Assembly: GCF_900113705.1 (NCBI RefSeq)
Contig: NZ_FOQI01000009.1
Span: 1-64,000, forward strand
DNA: 64,000 nt
From: Collimonas sp. OK307
GTDB taxonomy: Bacteria > Pseudomonadota > Gammaproteobacteria > Burkholderiales > Burkholderiaceae_D
Direction: 5' to 3'
The position numbers were made by a program, and so were the translations under genes. Below, in pieces: positions 16,780 through 24,606 of this stretch (positions are counted from its first letter, which is position 1; every line of letters begins with the position of its first letter). The notes beneath the pieces are model-generated. The model searched no databases. It saw nothing but the letters and a program-made list of their open reading frames with translations, and was not told where the DNA came from.

Positions 16780-17589
16780 ATGTCTACTCCCGCCGCCCTC
16801 ATTGATTGGTCTCGACCCTGGCTCAAACCGTTTCGCGTTCTCGGTCAGCGCTTGAGCGCAGCCGATGATTGGCGGCTGACCTTGAACACTATCGCGCAAG
16901 AGCTCGGCAGCTGCAATTATCAGGGTTTGCCGATCAGCTTTGTCGCGCAAGCCGAACTGCCGGCAGCGACCGCCTACGAAGCATTTATCGGCAACAGCGG
17001 CAAAGTGCCGACACGCGACAATCTCCACGATTTCCTGAATGCGCTGATCTGGTTGTCATTTCCTGCTATCAAAGCGCGCCTGAACGCGCTGCAAGCGGCT
17101 GAACTTGCCAAAGCCGGGACGCTCTCCGGCAGCCGCAAACCACGCGGCGCGGCGCGCGATGCCGCCACCATCTTTGATGAAAATGCCGCCTTGCTGCTGG
17201 TGCCGGACAATGCTGCAGGGCAAGCGCTGATTGCCGCTCTGCGCCAACATCAATGGCAGCAAGTGTTTGTCGAACGGGGCTACATGTTTGCCGGAGAGGT
17301 CGAGGTTTGGCTGTTTGGCCACGCCTTGCTGGAAAAGCTGGTGCAGCCCTACAAGGCGATTACCGCGCATACTTTGGTGCTGAGCGTGCCCGAATCGTAT
17401 TTCGCATTGGCAGATGATGCCAAGCGTGACTGGATCGACCAAAGTATCGCCGCCGATCTGGCGCAGCAAGATGCCCTGATCGGCCGTTTGACGCCGTTGC
17501 CGGTGCTGGGTGTGCCGGGCTGGAGCGGTGGTCAGGATCAGGCTTTTTACGCGGATACCGCAGTATTCCGGCCAAAGCGCAACAAATGA
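16780..17589 (+). CDS. DUF3025 family protein of unknown function
   Basis: A 269-residue protein with no signal peptide or membrane segment. The TRDNLHDFLNALIWLSFPAIKARLNALQA block (about residues 76-104) is the characteristic conserved stretch of DUF3025, found in beta- and gammaproteobacteria. A second conserved stretch is DENAALLL. Its function is unknown to me. It starts 30 bp after cobA and ends 48 bp before coq7, so it could be transcribed with either. Neither neighbour gives a reliable clue. Confidence 0.75.
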   Translation: MSTPAALIDWSRPWLKPFRVLGQRLSAADDWRLTLNTIAQELGSCNYQGLPISFVAQAELPAATAYEAFIGNSGKVPTRDNLHDFLNALIWLSFPAIKARLNALQAAELAKAGTLSGSRKPRGAARDAATIFDENAALLLVPDNAAGQALIAALRQHQWQQVFVERGYMFAGEVEVWLFGHALLEKLVQPYKAITAHTLVLSVPESYFALADDAKRDWIDQSIAADLAQQDALIGRLTPLPVLGVPGWSGGQDQAFYADTAVFRPKRNK

Positions 17590-17637
17590 TGCCGGCCTGA
17601 TAAAATTCAGCCACTTAATTTGATAAACGATCCCAGC

Positions 17638-18264
17638 ATGCCATTCATAGACAGAGTCATCGCCGATTTCGACAACGCCTTGCGCGTGATTACCGGGCAA
17701 GCTTCGGCTTCGCGGCCGAATCCGGCCTTGCAAGCGCCTGACGGTGTGCTGGACGCCGCCGAGCAGCGTCACAGCGCCGGTCTGATGCGCATCAATCATG
17801 TCGGTGAAGTCTGCGCCCAGGCACTGTATGACGCCCAGGGACGCTTTGCCCAAGGCGAGCCGATCAAGCAACAGTTTGCCGCAGCGGGCAGGGAAGAGGA
17901 AGACCATCTGGCCTGGACTGCAGAACGGCTGCGCGAGCTGGGCTCACATGTCAGCTTGCTGAATCCGTTGTGGTACGCAGGTTCTTACGCGCTGGGAACG
18001 CTGGCGGCGCGGCTGGGCGACGTGCGCAGCCTGAGTTTTGTGTCGGAAACCGAGCGCCAGGTGGAAAAACATCTGAGCAGCCATCTTGAAAAGCTGCCTC
18101 TGCAAGACGCCAAGTCGCGCGCCATTGTCGAGCAGATGCGCGACGATGAAATCGCCCATGGCGAGGCGGCGCGCGCATTGGGAGCGGCCGATATGCCGCT
18201 GCCGGCGCAAAAGGTCATGCAGGCGATGTCCAAGGTGATGACGACAGTCGCCTACTACATCTGA
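17638..18264 (+). CDS. coq7: Ubiquinone biosynthesis hydroxylase Coq7-type
   Basis: A 208-residue di-iron protein that hydroxylates the demethoxyubiquinone ring (5-demethoxyubiquinol hydroxylase step). Iron-ligand motifs are visible: [42 protein letters not shown] and [12 protein letters not shown], consistent with two EXXH elements. The ATG at 17638 is chosen over an upstream TTG. The N-terminal extension with Asp-Gly-Val is typical for betaproteobacteria, which use Coq7 in place of UbiF. It faces the OsmC-family gene across an inverted repeat. Confidence 0.92.
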   Translation: MPFIDRVIADFDNALRVITGQASASRPNPALQAPDGVLDAAEQRHSAGLMRINHVGEVCAQALYDAQGRFAQGEPIKQQFAAAGREEEDHLAWTAERLRELGSHVSLLNPLWYAGSYALGTLAARLGDVRSLSFVSETERQVEKHLSSHLEKLPLQDAKSRAIVEQMRDDEIAHGEAARALGAADMPLPAQKVMQAMSKVMTTVAYYI

Positions 18265-18267
18265 TTT

Positions 18268-18340
18268 TGTAGGGTGGGCAACCGCGCCCACGCGGACGGT
18301 TGCGCTTCAGCGGGGGGCATAAAATCCTGCCCACCCTGCA
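18268..18340. repeat. Long inverted repeat between convergent genes
   Basis: AGGGTGGGCA (18271-18280) and TGCCCACCCT (18328-18337) are perfect arms; flanking bases extend them to 13 bp with one wobble. Nested inside is CCGCG (18282-18286) / CGCGG (18291-18295). The arm motif resembles a GTAGGGTGGGCA-type interspersed repeat I recall from Burkholderiales genomes. It may act as a bidirectional terminator, though it lacks T-tracts. Confidence 0.6.
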
Positions 18341-18345
18341 AAACG

Positions 18346-18792
18346 TCATGCACCGGCTGTTGGCTCCGCCAGGTCGTCGACGATTTCAAACGAATGGGTG
18401 ATCTCGGCGGTCTTTTCCAGCATGATCGAAGCCGAACAGTATTTCTCATGCGACAGCTTGATCGCACGTTCCACCAGGTTAGGTTTCAGATTGCGGCCGC
18501 GCACCGTGAAGTGGAAATGAATCTTGGTAAATACCTTGGGCTCCTTCTCGGCCCGCTCCGATTTCAGCGTAACGTCGCAGCCGCGGATGTCCTGATGGCT
18601 TTTGCGCAAGATAAGCACCACGTCATAGGCGGTGCAGCCGCCGGTGCCGGCCAGCACCACTTCCATTGGCCGTGGCGCCAGGTCACGGCCGCCGCCGTCA
18701 GGTGCGCCATCCATCGTTAATATATGGCCGGAGCCGGTTTCGGCTAAAAACGTCATGCCGGACAAGCCGGTCCAGCGAACTGTGCATTCCAT
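18346..18792 (-). CDS. OsmC family protein
   Basis: A 148-residue OsmC/YhfA-like protein. The start at 18792 (MECTVRWTGLSG) is chosen; a longer form from 18822 would add ten non-conserved residues. Conserved family elements are PMEVVLAGTGGCTAYDVVLILRK, which contains the reactive cysteine, and HEKYCSASIMLEKTAEI, which contains the second cysteine. OsmC proteins reduce organic hydroperoxides using these two cysteines; the YhfA subgroup has no firm role. It converges with coq7 and has about 500 bp of non-coding DNA upstream. Confidence 0.88.
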   Translation of the reverse strand: MECTVRWTGLSGMTFLAETGSGHILTMDGAPDGGGRDLAPRPMEVVLAGTGGCTAYDVVLILRKSHQDIRGCDVTLKSERAEKEPKVFTKIHFHFTVRGRNLKPNLVERAIKLSHEKYCSASIMLEKTAEITHSFEIVDDLAEPTAGA

Positions 18793-18918
18793 AGGATCTC
18801 GTGAGAAGTGATTGTGTCGCAATATTCTAACTGCTCTTGTCGACTATGGTTTCGCTTGGTTTCCTTGGCAAAAAGAAAACCGGGCCAACATTTTTGGTAA
18901 ATACCGCGGCTTTCCACC

Positions 18919-19059
18919 TTGCGACGCACAATTCCGTTTGCTAAGATCAATCTAACGATTACGGGCTTGTTGATTGCCGGCAACCGATGCAATGTCTCCT
19001 CCACCCCTCCACTGGAGTGGATTTAAACCCGATGCCAGGCGCAGTTCGGGTTTTCTTTT
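18919..19059 (+). ncRNA. Candidate ~100-nt small RNA with its own promoter and terminator
   Basis: A promoter-like pair TTGCGA (18919-18924) and TAAGAT (18942-18947), spaced 17 bp, is followed about 75 bp later by a strong terminator: AAACCCGA (19025-19032) with TCGGGTTT (19046-19053), then TTTCTTTT. No open reading frame of plausible quality lies between. Internal structures include the palindrome TTGCCGGCAA (18974-18983) and CTCC/GGAG near 19007-19017. No plus-strand gene upstream needs this terminator. I do not recognise a known RNA family. Confidence 0.45.
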
Positions 19060-19093
19060 ATCCGCAGCTAGGGTAGCCGGGCGGATTTGCCGT

Positions 19094-19117
19094 CGCATTT
19101 ACAACCGCATTTACAAC
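19094..19117 (+). repeat. Tandem 12-bp duplication upstream of rplM promoter
   Basis: CGCATTTACAAC occurs twice back to back (19094-19105 and 19106-19117). An inverted copy of its core (GTAAATG) follows about 13 bp later. It lies 37-60 bp upstream of the -35 element of rplM. Confidence 0.6.
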
Positions 19118-19153
19118 AATTCCTAGCGTAAATGGCATTTTTATTCAATAGGT

Positions 19154-19183
19154 TTGACGCCAAGTCCTTGAAAAGGCTATAAT
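19154..19183 (+). promoter_or_regulatory. Sigma-70 promoter of rplM-rpsI
   Basis: TTGACG (19154-19159) and TATAAT (19178-19183) are separated by 18 bp. This leaves a ~130-nt untranslated leader before rplM, long enough to hold the self-regulatory structure common for ribosomal-protein operons, although I cannot identify a defined one. Confidence 0.75.
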
Positions 19184-19323
19184 TTACGGCTTTTCCGTTT
19201 GCTCAGGAAAAGATAACAAGGCAGAGTCTGTCGCTAATGCAAGACAAAGATCTGGTCTGAAAGCCGGTTTTCGATAGCGATGGAACCACCATTTGAGCGA
19301 ATTAAACTAGTTAGGAAGTCAAC

Positions 19324-19752
19324 ATGAAAACTTTTTCCGCTAAGGGCCATGAAGTCCAGCGTGATTGGTTCGTGATTGACGCGACGGACAAAGTCCTCGG
19401 ACGTGTTGCCAGCGAAGTGGCACTCCGACTGCGCGGCAAACACAAACCCGAATTTACTCCTCACGTTGATACCGGCGATTTCATCGTCGTCATCAACGCA
19501 GGTAAACTGCGCGTCACTGGCGCCAAGGCAACCGACAAGACGTATTTCCGTCACTCCGGTTACCCAGGCGGCATCTACGAAACAAATTTCCAGAAAATGC
19601 AACAGCGTTTTCCAGGTCGTGCGCTGGAAAAAGCGGTCAAGGGCATGCTGCCTAAGGGTCCGCTTGGCTACGCCATGATCAAGAAGCTCAAAGTGTACGC
19701 AGATGGCAGCCATCCGCACACTGCGCAGCAACCTAAAGCACTCGAACTCTAA
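19324..19752 (+). CDS. rplM: 50S ribosomal protein L13
   Basis: A 142-residue large-subunit protein, full family length. [49 protein letters not shown] is the canonical L13 N-terminus, and [19 protein letters not shown]-type residues close it. AGGAAG precedes the ATG. It is the first gene of the classic rplM-rpsI pair, which starts from a good sigma-70 promoter. Confidence 0.98.
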   Translation: MKTFSAKGHEVQRDWFVIDATDKVLGRVASEVALRLRGKHKPEFTPHVDTGDFIVVINAGKLRVTGAKATDKTYFRHSGYPGGIYETNFQKMQQRFPGRALEKAVKGMLPKGPLGYAMIKKLKVYADGSHPHTAQQPKALEL

Positions 19753-19761
19753 GGAATAGAC

Positions 19762-20154
19762 ATGATCGGTAACTACAATTACGGAACCGGCCGTCGCAAG
19801 AGTGCAGTGGCTCGCGTCTTCATCAAGTCCGGCTCCGGCCAGATCATCGTCAACGGCAAGCCAGCGAATGAATACTTTTCGCGCGAAACCGGTTTGATGG
19901 TGATTCGTCAACCACTGGAACTGACTAACCATGTCGAAACTTTCGACATCAAAGTCAATGTCAGCGGCGGCGGCGAGTCCGGCCAGGCTGGTGCGGTTCG
20001 CCACGGTATCACTCGTGCTCTGATCGACTACGATGCAACGTTGAAATCGGAACTGTCGAAAGCCGGCTTCGTTACACGTGATGCACGTGAAGTTGAGCGT
20101 AAGAAGGTCGGTTTGCGCAAAGCACGTCGCGCAAAACAATTCTCCAAGCGCTAA
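19762..20154 (+). CDS. rpsI: 30S ribosomal protein S9
   Basis: A 130-residue small-subunit protein with the conserved start [14 protein letters not shown] and the basic C-terminal tail [17 protein letters not shown], which reaches towards the P-site tRNA in ribosomes. It begins 9 bp after rplM and ends before a strong terminator. Confidence 0.98.
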   Translation: MIGNYNYGTGRRKSAVARVFIKSGSGQIIVNGKPANEYFSRETGLMVIRQPLELTNHVETFDIKVNVSGGGESGQAGAVRHGITRALIDYDATLKSELSKAGFVTRDAREVERKKVGLRKARRAKQFSKR

Positions 20155-20174
20155 TCTACGCTTTCAGAATATCG

Positions 20175-20207
20175 AAAAGCCGCCAGGTTCGCGCCTGGCG
20201 GCTTTTT
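20175..20207 (+). terminator. Intrinsic terminator of rplM-rpsI
   Basis: AAAAGCCGCCAGG (20175-20187) pairs perfectly with CCTGGCGGCTTTT (20194-20206) around a 6-nt loop, and the T run continues to 20207. Confidence 0.93.
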
Positions 20208-20479
20208 GTCATTTGTTCGCTCCTTTTGTGGCATCTCTTTGCGAAAGATCAACATTCGGAAAAGCGCCGCGGAGCCTGCAATTGCAAGGGTTTTCCGATT
20301 TGAATGTTAAGCAGCCCTAAGCAATTCATAGGCTGATAAAATAGCCAGCTCTTGGCGGCAATTTACCCAAAACACCGGGTCCAACATCGTATAAATTTCA
20401 TATCGGATTTGGCAAGCCGGGTCGAAAATCCTGCTTGAAAATCGGGTTAAAAAAATACAGCTCCATGCGAGGAAATAAG

Positions 20480-21517
20480 ATGATCAAAGTCGGGATTGTG
20501 GGTGGTACGGGCTATACCGGGGTCGAGTTGCTGCGTTTGCTGGCAACCCATCCGCATGCACAATTGCAGGCGGTGACTTCGCGCAAAGAAGACGGCATGC
20601 CGATTGCCGATATGTATCCGTCATTGCGCGGCCGCGTTGCGCTGGCATTTTCGGCGCCTGAGAAAGCGCGCCTTACAGAATGCGACGTGGTGTTCTTCGC
20701 CACCCCGCATGGCGTCGCCATGGCGCAAGCGCCAGAGCTGCTGGAAGCCGGCGTCAGGCTGATCGATCTTGCCGCCGATTTTCGCCTGCAAGATACCGCG
20801 GTGTTCGAGAAGTGGTACAAGCTGCAGCACAGCTGCCCTGAACTGCTGAAGGAAGCCGTATATGGTTTGCCGGAGCTGAACCGCGCCGCGATCAAGAACG
20901 CGCGCATCATCGGTAATCCAGGTTGCTATCCGACTACCATGCAACTCGGCCTGGCGCCGTTGCTGAAGGCCGATGTGGTTGATACCTCGCACCTGATCGC
21001 CGATTGCAAATCGGGCGTATCGGGCGGTGGCCGCAAGACGGAAATCGGCATGCTGTACTCCGAAGCCAGCGACAATTTCAAGGCTTATGGCGTATCCGGC
21101 CATCGGCATTCGCCGGAAACAGTCGAGCAACTCGGCAAGTTGACCGATAAAAAAATCGGCCTGTTGTTTACGCCGCATCTGGTGCCGATGATTCGTGGCA
21201 TGCATTCGACCATTTACGCGCGTCTGACCAAGGATATCGACAATGCGGCGCTGCAGGCGCTGTTTGAAGATGCGTATAAGGATGAGCCGTTTGTCGACGT
21301 GATGCCGTTCGGCTCGCATCCGGAAACCCGTTCCACCCGTGGTTCGAACATGTTGCGGATCGCCTTGCACCGTCCTGACAACGGCGACACCCTGGTGGTG
21401 CTGGTGGTTCAGGACAATCTGGTAAAAGGATCGGCTGGCCAGGCGGTGCAATGTATGAACCTGATGTTCGGCCTGGAAGAGACTACCGGTTTGCTGCACG
21501 TGCCAGTAATGCCATGA
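20480..21517 (+). CDS. argC: N-acetyl-gamma-glutamyl-phosphate reductase
   Basis: A 345-residue NADPH-dependent enzyme of arginine synthesis. The nucleotide fold [16 protein letters not shown] is at the N-terminus, and the catalytic cysteine lies in [18 protein letters not shown] and [11 protein letters not shown] are conserved. The start at 20480 follows GAGGAAATAAG; the 15 codons upstream are not conserved. The 270 bp between the rpsI terminator and this gene contains no gene that I can support. Confidence 0.95.
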   Translation: MIKVGIVGGTGYTGVELLRLLATHPHAQLQAVTSRKEDGMPIADMYPSLRGRVALAFSAPEKARLTECDVVFFATPHGVAMAQAPELLEAGVRLIDLAADFRLQDTAVFEKWYKLQHSCPELLKEAVYGLPELNRAAIKNARIIGNPGCYPTTMQLGLAPLLKADVVDTSHLIADCKSGVSGGGRKTEIGMLYSEASDNFKAYGVSGHRHSPETVEQLGKLTDKKIGLLFTPHLVPMIRGMHSTIYARLTKDIDNAALQALFEDAYKDEPFVDVMPFGSHPETRSTRGSNMLRIALHRPDNGDTLVVLVVQDNLVKGSAGQAVQCMNLMFGLEETTGLLHVPVMP

Positions 21518-21599
21518 CGTGGTCCGCCGTTGTATCATCGGCTCCCGTTATCGGCATCCGTTCATCGACAGCCGTCCTTGAGCGACGGAGCCGGCCGCG

Positions 21600-22343
21600 A
21601 TGAAATATAAGTTGTGGGTCCGGCGCATGTCGATTTCTGCGCCGAAAATGACGGTTAAAAGCCATTACCCATGGCCATTGAAGGCGCTTTTCCTGGTCTT
21701 GGTTTTGGGATTTGGCGGCGCCGTCGCGATGTGGATCTACGACCTGGGGCGCGATTTCACGGGCCACAACCCGGCGGCCAATAAGCAGCAACAGCAGCAG
21801 CTGACAGATCTGAATCAGAAAGTGGAGGCCTTGACGGCTGAAAGGGATCGTTTCTCAAGCACCGTCAACGCCGCCGAAAGCCGGCTCAATATCGAGAAGG
21901 CGGCGCAAGAACAGCTGGGCCAGCAGATCAAGGTGCTGGAAACCGAAAATGCCAAGCTGAAAGAGGATCTGGCGTTTTTCGAAGGCCTGTTGCCAAATGC
22001 TACAGGCAAACAAGGCATCACCATTCAGCGCCTGACCGCCGAATTATTGACGCCGACACAATTGCGCTATCGGATGCTGATCATGCAAGGCGGTAAGGGT
22101 CCCAATTTTGTTGGGAATGTGCAACTATTAGTCACTGCCACGGTGGCGGGCAAAAGCACTGTGCTGACTTTCCCCGGCGCCAACGCCACGGCTACGGAAA
22201 AAGCTACCTCCCAGTTGGATTTCAAGTATTACCAGCGGGTCGAGGCTGAACTGACTTTGCCGGAAGGCGCCGTGGTCAAGGCGATCCAGGCCAAGGTGAT
22301 GGAAAAAGGCCAGATGCGTGCGCAGCAAACCTCTAATTTGTAA
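21600..22343 (+). CDS. Membrane-anchored coiled-coil protein, DUF6776-like
   Basis: A 247-residue protein of unknown function. A short basic cytoplasmic segment is followed by one membrane helix (about residues 28-47, LKALFLVLVLGFGGAVAMWIYDL region). A long coiled coil comes next (about 60-125, QQQQQLTDLNQKVEALTAERD onward), then a C-terminal globular domain of about 120 residues. The topology predicts that most of the protein is periplasmic. It is immediately followed by a bactofilin gene (12-bp gap), a pairing suggesting a shared role in envelope or cell-shape organisation. The DUF number is recalled, not searched. Confidence 0.65.
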   Translation: MKYKLWVRRMSISAPKMTVKSHYPWPLKALFLVLVLGFGGAVAMWIYDLGRDFTGHNPAANKQQQQQLTDLNQKVEALTAERDRFSSTVNAAESRLNIEKAAQEQLGQQIKVLETENAKLKEDLAFFEGLLPNATGKQGITIQRLTAELLTPTQLRYRMLIMQGGKGPNFVGNVQLLVTATVAGKSTVLTFPGANATATEKATSQLDFKYYQRVEAELTLPEGAVVKAIQAKVMEKGQMRAQQTSNL

Positions 22344-22355
22344 AAAGGAAACATC

Positions 22356-22751
22356 ATGTTCAACCGCAAAGCAAAGAGCACTATCGATAGCTTGATCGGC
22401 TCGTCCACCAGCATCGAGGGCGATGTTCACTTCAAGGGCGGCCTGCGTATTGACGGCCATGTAAAAGGCAACGTGGTGGCCGAAGCGGGTGTAACCAGTG
22501 TCCTGGTGATTTCCGAAAGCGCAAAGGTAGAGGGCGATGTGCGGGTCGCGCATCTGGTGGTCAACGGCGAGATCAGCGGCAATGTTTATTCTGCCGAACT
22601 GCTTGAATTGCAGCCGAAAGCCCGCATAACCGGTGATGTCAATTACAAGGCGCTGGAAATGCATAGCGGCGCACTGGTAAGCGGCAAACTGACCCATGAA
22701 CAGAATGTCGCTGAGCCGGTGCTGAAGCTTGCCATGTCGCAATCTGCCTAA
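22356..22751 (+). CDS. Bactofilin (polymer-forming cytoskeletal protein)
   Basis: A 131-residue bactofilin. The fold is a right-handed beta-helix of short repeats, seen here as alternating Gly/Val-rich turns: GSSTSIEGDVHFKGGLRIDGHVKGNVVAE, AKVEGDVRVAHLVVNGEISGNVYSAE and KARITGDVNYKALEMHSGALVSGKL. Bactofilins polymerise without nucleotide and scaffold peptidoglycan or polar functions. It lies between the coiled-coil membrane protein and erpA. The short tails on both sides of the helix are normal. Confidence 0.93.
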   Translation: MFNRKAKSTIDSLIGSSTSIEGDVHFKGGLRIDGHVKGNVVAEAGVTSVLVISESAKVEGDVRVAHLVVNGEISGNVYSAELLELQPKARITGDVNYKALEMHSGALVSGKLTHEQNVAEPVLKLAMSQSA

Positions 22752-22844
22752 AACAACACTTACACCAGGATTTCGGGCTTAGTCTGCATGAATTTAGGCG
22801 AGAGCCTATAATGCAGTATTGTATGTATCCCGCAGGAGCCAAAA

Positions 22845-23207
22845 ATGAATGCTGTCGCTGAAATTCAAGATGTAGTCGCATCTCCGATCGTGTTTACCGA
22901 TAGCGCCGCCGCCAAGGTTGCGCAGCTGATCGAAGAAGAAGGCAATCCAGACCTCAAATTGCGCGTTTTCGTGCAGGGTGGCGGTTGCTCCGGTTTCCAG
23001 TACGGATTCACCTTTGATGAAATCGTCAATGAAGATGACACCACCATGAGCAAAAATGGTGTGCAGTTGTTGATCGATTCGATGAGCTATCAATATCTGG
23101 TCGGCGCTGAAATCGACTACAAGGATGACCTGGAAGGCGCGCAATTCGTGATCAAGAATCCGAATGCGACGACTACCTGCGGCTGCGGTTCTTCGTTCTC
23201 GGCCTGA
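22845..23207 (+). CDS. erpA: Iron-sulfur cluster insertion protein ErpA
   Basis: A 120-residue A-type carrier that delivers [4Fe-4S] or [2Fe-2S] clusters to apoproteins. Its three cluster-binding cysteines are present: one in [11 protein letters not shown] and two in [11 protein letters not shown] at the C-terminus. The length is typical. A TATAAT at 22806-22811 just upstream suggests its own promoter, though no good -35 is seen. Confidence 0.96.
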   Translation: MNAVAEIQDVVASPIVFTDSAAAKVAQLIEEEGNPDLKLRVFVQGGGCSGFQYGFTFDEIVNEDDTTMSKNGVQLLIDSMSYQYLVGAEIDYKDDLEGAQFVIKNPNATTTCGCGSSFSA

Positions 23208-23234
23208 TCAAACTTAACTGACAAGCGGTTCTTT

Positions 23235-23282
23235 AAAAAAGGACGCCGGGGAGAAATCCCCGGGCGGCCTTTTTTTTTTTTA
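23235..23282. terminator. Bidirectional terminator between erpA and anmK
   Basis: GGGGA (23248-23252) and TCCCC (23257-23261) around a GAAA loop are extended by CC/GG and outer GG/CC pairs. A6 lies on the left and a run of at least 12 T on the right, so it can terminate both converging genes. Confidence 0.9.
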
Positions 23283-23336
23283 TTGCATGTTTTGAGTGTT
23301 TGCTGTGATGTCGATTCCACTTCCAGCCTGTTTCAG

Positions 23337-24512
23337 TTACGCCGGATAAAGCGCCCCCAGAATCCGTAAATCCCGCGCGCCTGTCACCCGCGGCAAGTTG
23401 CCCGGCAAGCGCTGGTCGAAACGCAGTGCCAGCCAGGCGAAAGCCACTGCCTCAACGTGATTGGGAGCAATCCCGAGTGCTTCGGTGGATTGCACTGCTG
23501 CTGTCAGATGTCGTTGTTGTAGCGCGTGTGCCAGTTGTTGCATCAGATACGGGTTATAGGCGCCGCCACCGCAGACATACACGGTTTGCGTTGCCGGGGC
23601 ATGCTGGGCGATGGCGTCTGCAATGGTGGTGGCGGTCAGCTGCGCCAGGGTTGCTTGCACATCGCCAGGAGAAAGCTGTCGCGGGAAATGGCTCAGATGG
23701 CGTGCCAGCCAGTCGGCGTGAAACAGATCGCGGCCGGTGCTTTTGGGCGGTGCGGCGGCAAAATATTCGTCTCTGCACATGGCGTCGAGCAGGGATGGCA
23801 CAGGCTGGCTGGCGGCCGCCCACATACCGTTTTCATCGTAATCCTTGCCATGATGGCGCTTGATCCACAGATCCATCAGCACATTGCCCGGTCCGGTATC
23901 GAAACCGATGACATCGCGGCTTTGCTCTGGGGCTGCTTCAGTACGGGCATGCAACACGCTGATGTTGGCAATGCCGCCGATATTCACCACCACCCGGGTT
24001 TGCGTCGGATCGGCGAATACCGCTTGATGGAATGCAGGCACCAGCGGCGCGCCCTGGCCGCCGGCGGCAATGTCGCGGCTGCGAAAGTCGGCGATGACGT
24101 CTATCCCCGTCAGTTCGGCCACTAGCGCCGGGTTGTTGGCCTGGCGGGTGAAGCCAAGCTCAGGACGATGGCGGATGGTTTGACCGTGGACGCCGATGGC
24201 GCGGATCTGATCCGGCCGCAAGCCGGCATCCGCCAGCAAACGTTCGACGCACGCCGCGTAGTGTGAGCTCAGGGTATTGGCAACCAGCGCTTCACGCTCG
24301 ATCTCATTCTGGCCGGCAGTTTGCAGCGCCATCAGCTCGGCCCGCAGCGAAGCTGAGAATGGTACGTAGGCCGAGGCCAGAGTAGCCACCGGATGCTGCG
24401 CCGGACCGCTGGGAAATGCTGCGATTACGCCGTCGACGCCGTCCAGGCTGGTGCCGGACATCAAGCCGATGAACAAGCCGCTGTGAATCGTTGGAGTGGT
24501 TGGAGTAGGCAT
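23337..24512 (-). CDS. anmK: Anhydro-N-acetylmuramic acid kinase
   Basis: A 391-residue enzyme that phosphorylates and opens 1,6-anhydro-MurNAc during peptidoglycan recycling. The ATP-binding start GLMSGTSLDGVDG and the segments GVHGQTIRHRPE, GFDTGPGNVLMD and VCGGGAYNPYLMQQL are typical. Its gene is next to an M23 endopeptidase on the same strand, which fits cell-wall turnover. The end converges on the erpA terminator. Confidence 0.95.
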   Translation of the reverse strand: MPTPTTPTIHSGLFIGLMSGTSLDGVDGVIAAFPSGPAQHPVATLASAYVPFSASLRAELMALQTAGQNEIEREALVANTLSSHYAACVERLLADAGLRPDQIRAIGVHGQTIRHRPELGFTRQANNPALVAELTGIDVIADFRSRDIAAGGQGAPLVPAFHQAVFADPTQTRVVVNIGGIANISVLHARTEAAPEQSRDVIGFDTGPGNVLMDLWIKRHHGKDYDENGMWAAASQPVPSLLDAMCRDEYFAAAPPKSTGRDLFHADWLARHLSHFPRQLSPGDVQATLAQLTATTIADAIAQHAPATQTVYVCGGGAYNPYLMQQLAHALQQRHLTAAVQSTEALGIAPNHVEAVAFAWLALRFDQRLPGNLPRVTGARDLRILGALYPA

Positions 24513-24606
24513 AATAAAACCGTTGTGAGATCGTCTGATTCTATCAACGACCCAGCAACGGTTCTATATTTATTCGAGCTTCAGCGAGACAGGGATCCGC
24601 TGAAGC

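Noticed and set aside
15463-17028. Long minus-strand open frame (521 codons)
   Set aside because: Antisense to nrtC, cobA and the DUF3025 gene; composition is typical of a shadow frame.
18753-19004. Minus-strand frame of 83 codons upstream of the OsmC-like gene
   Set aside because: No recognisable domain, overlaps the OsmC-like start and the candidate sRNA, and lacks a ribosome site.
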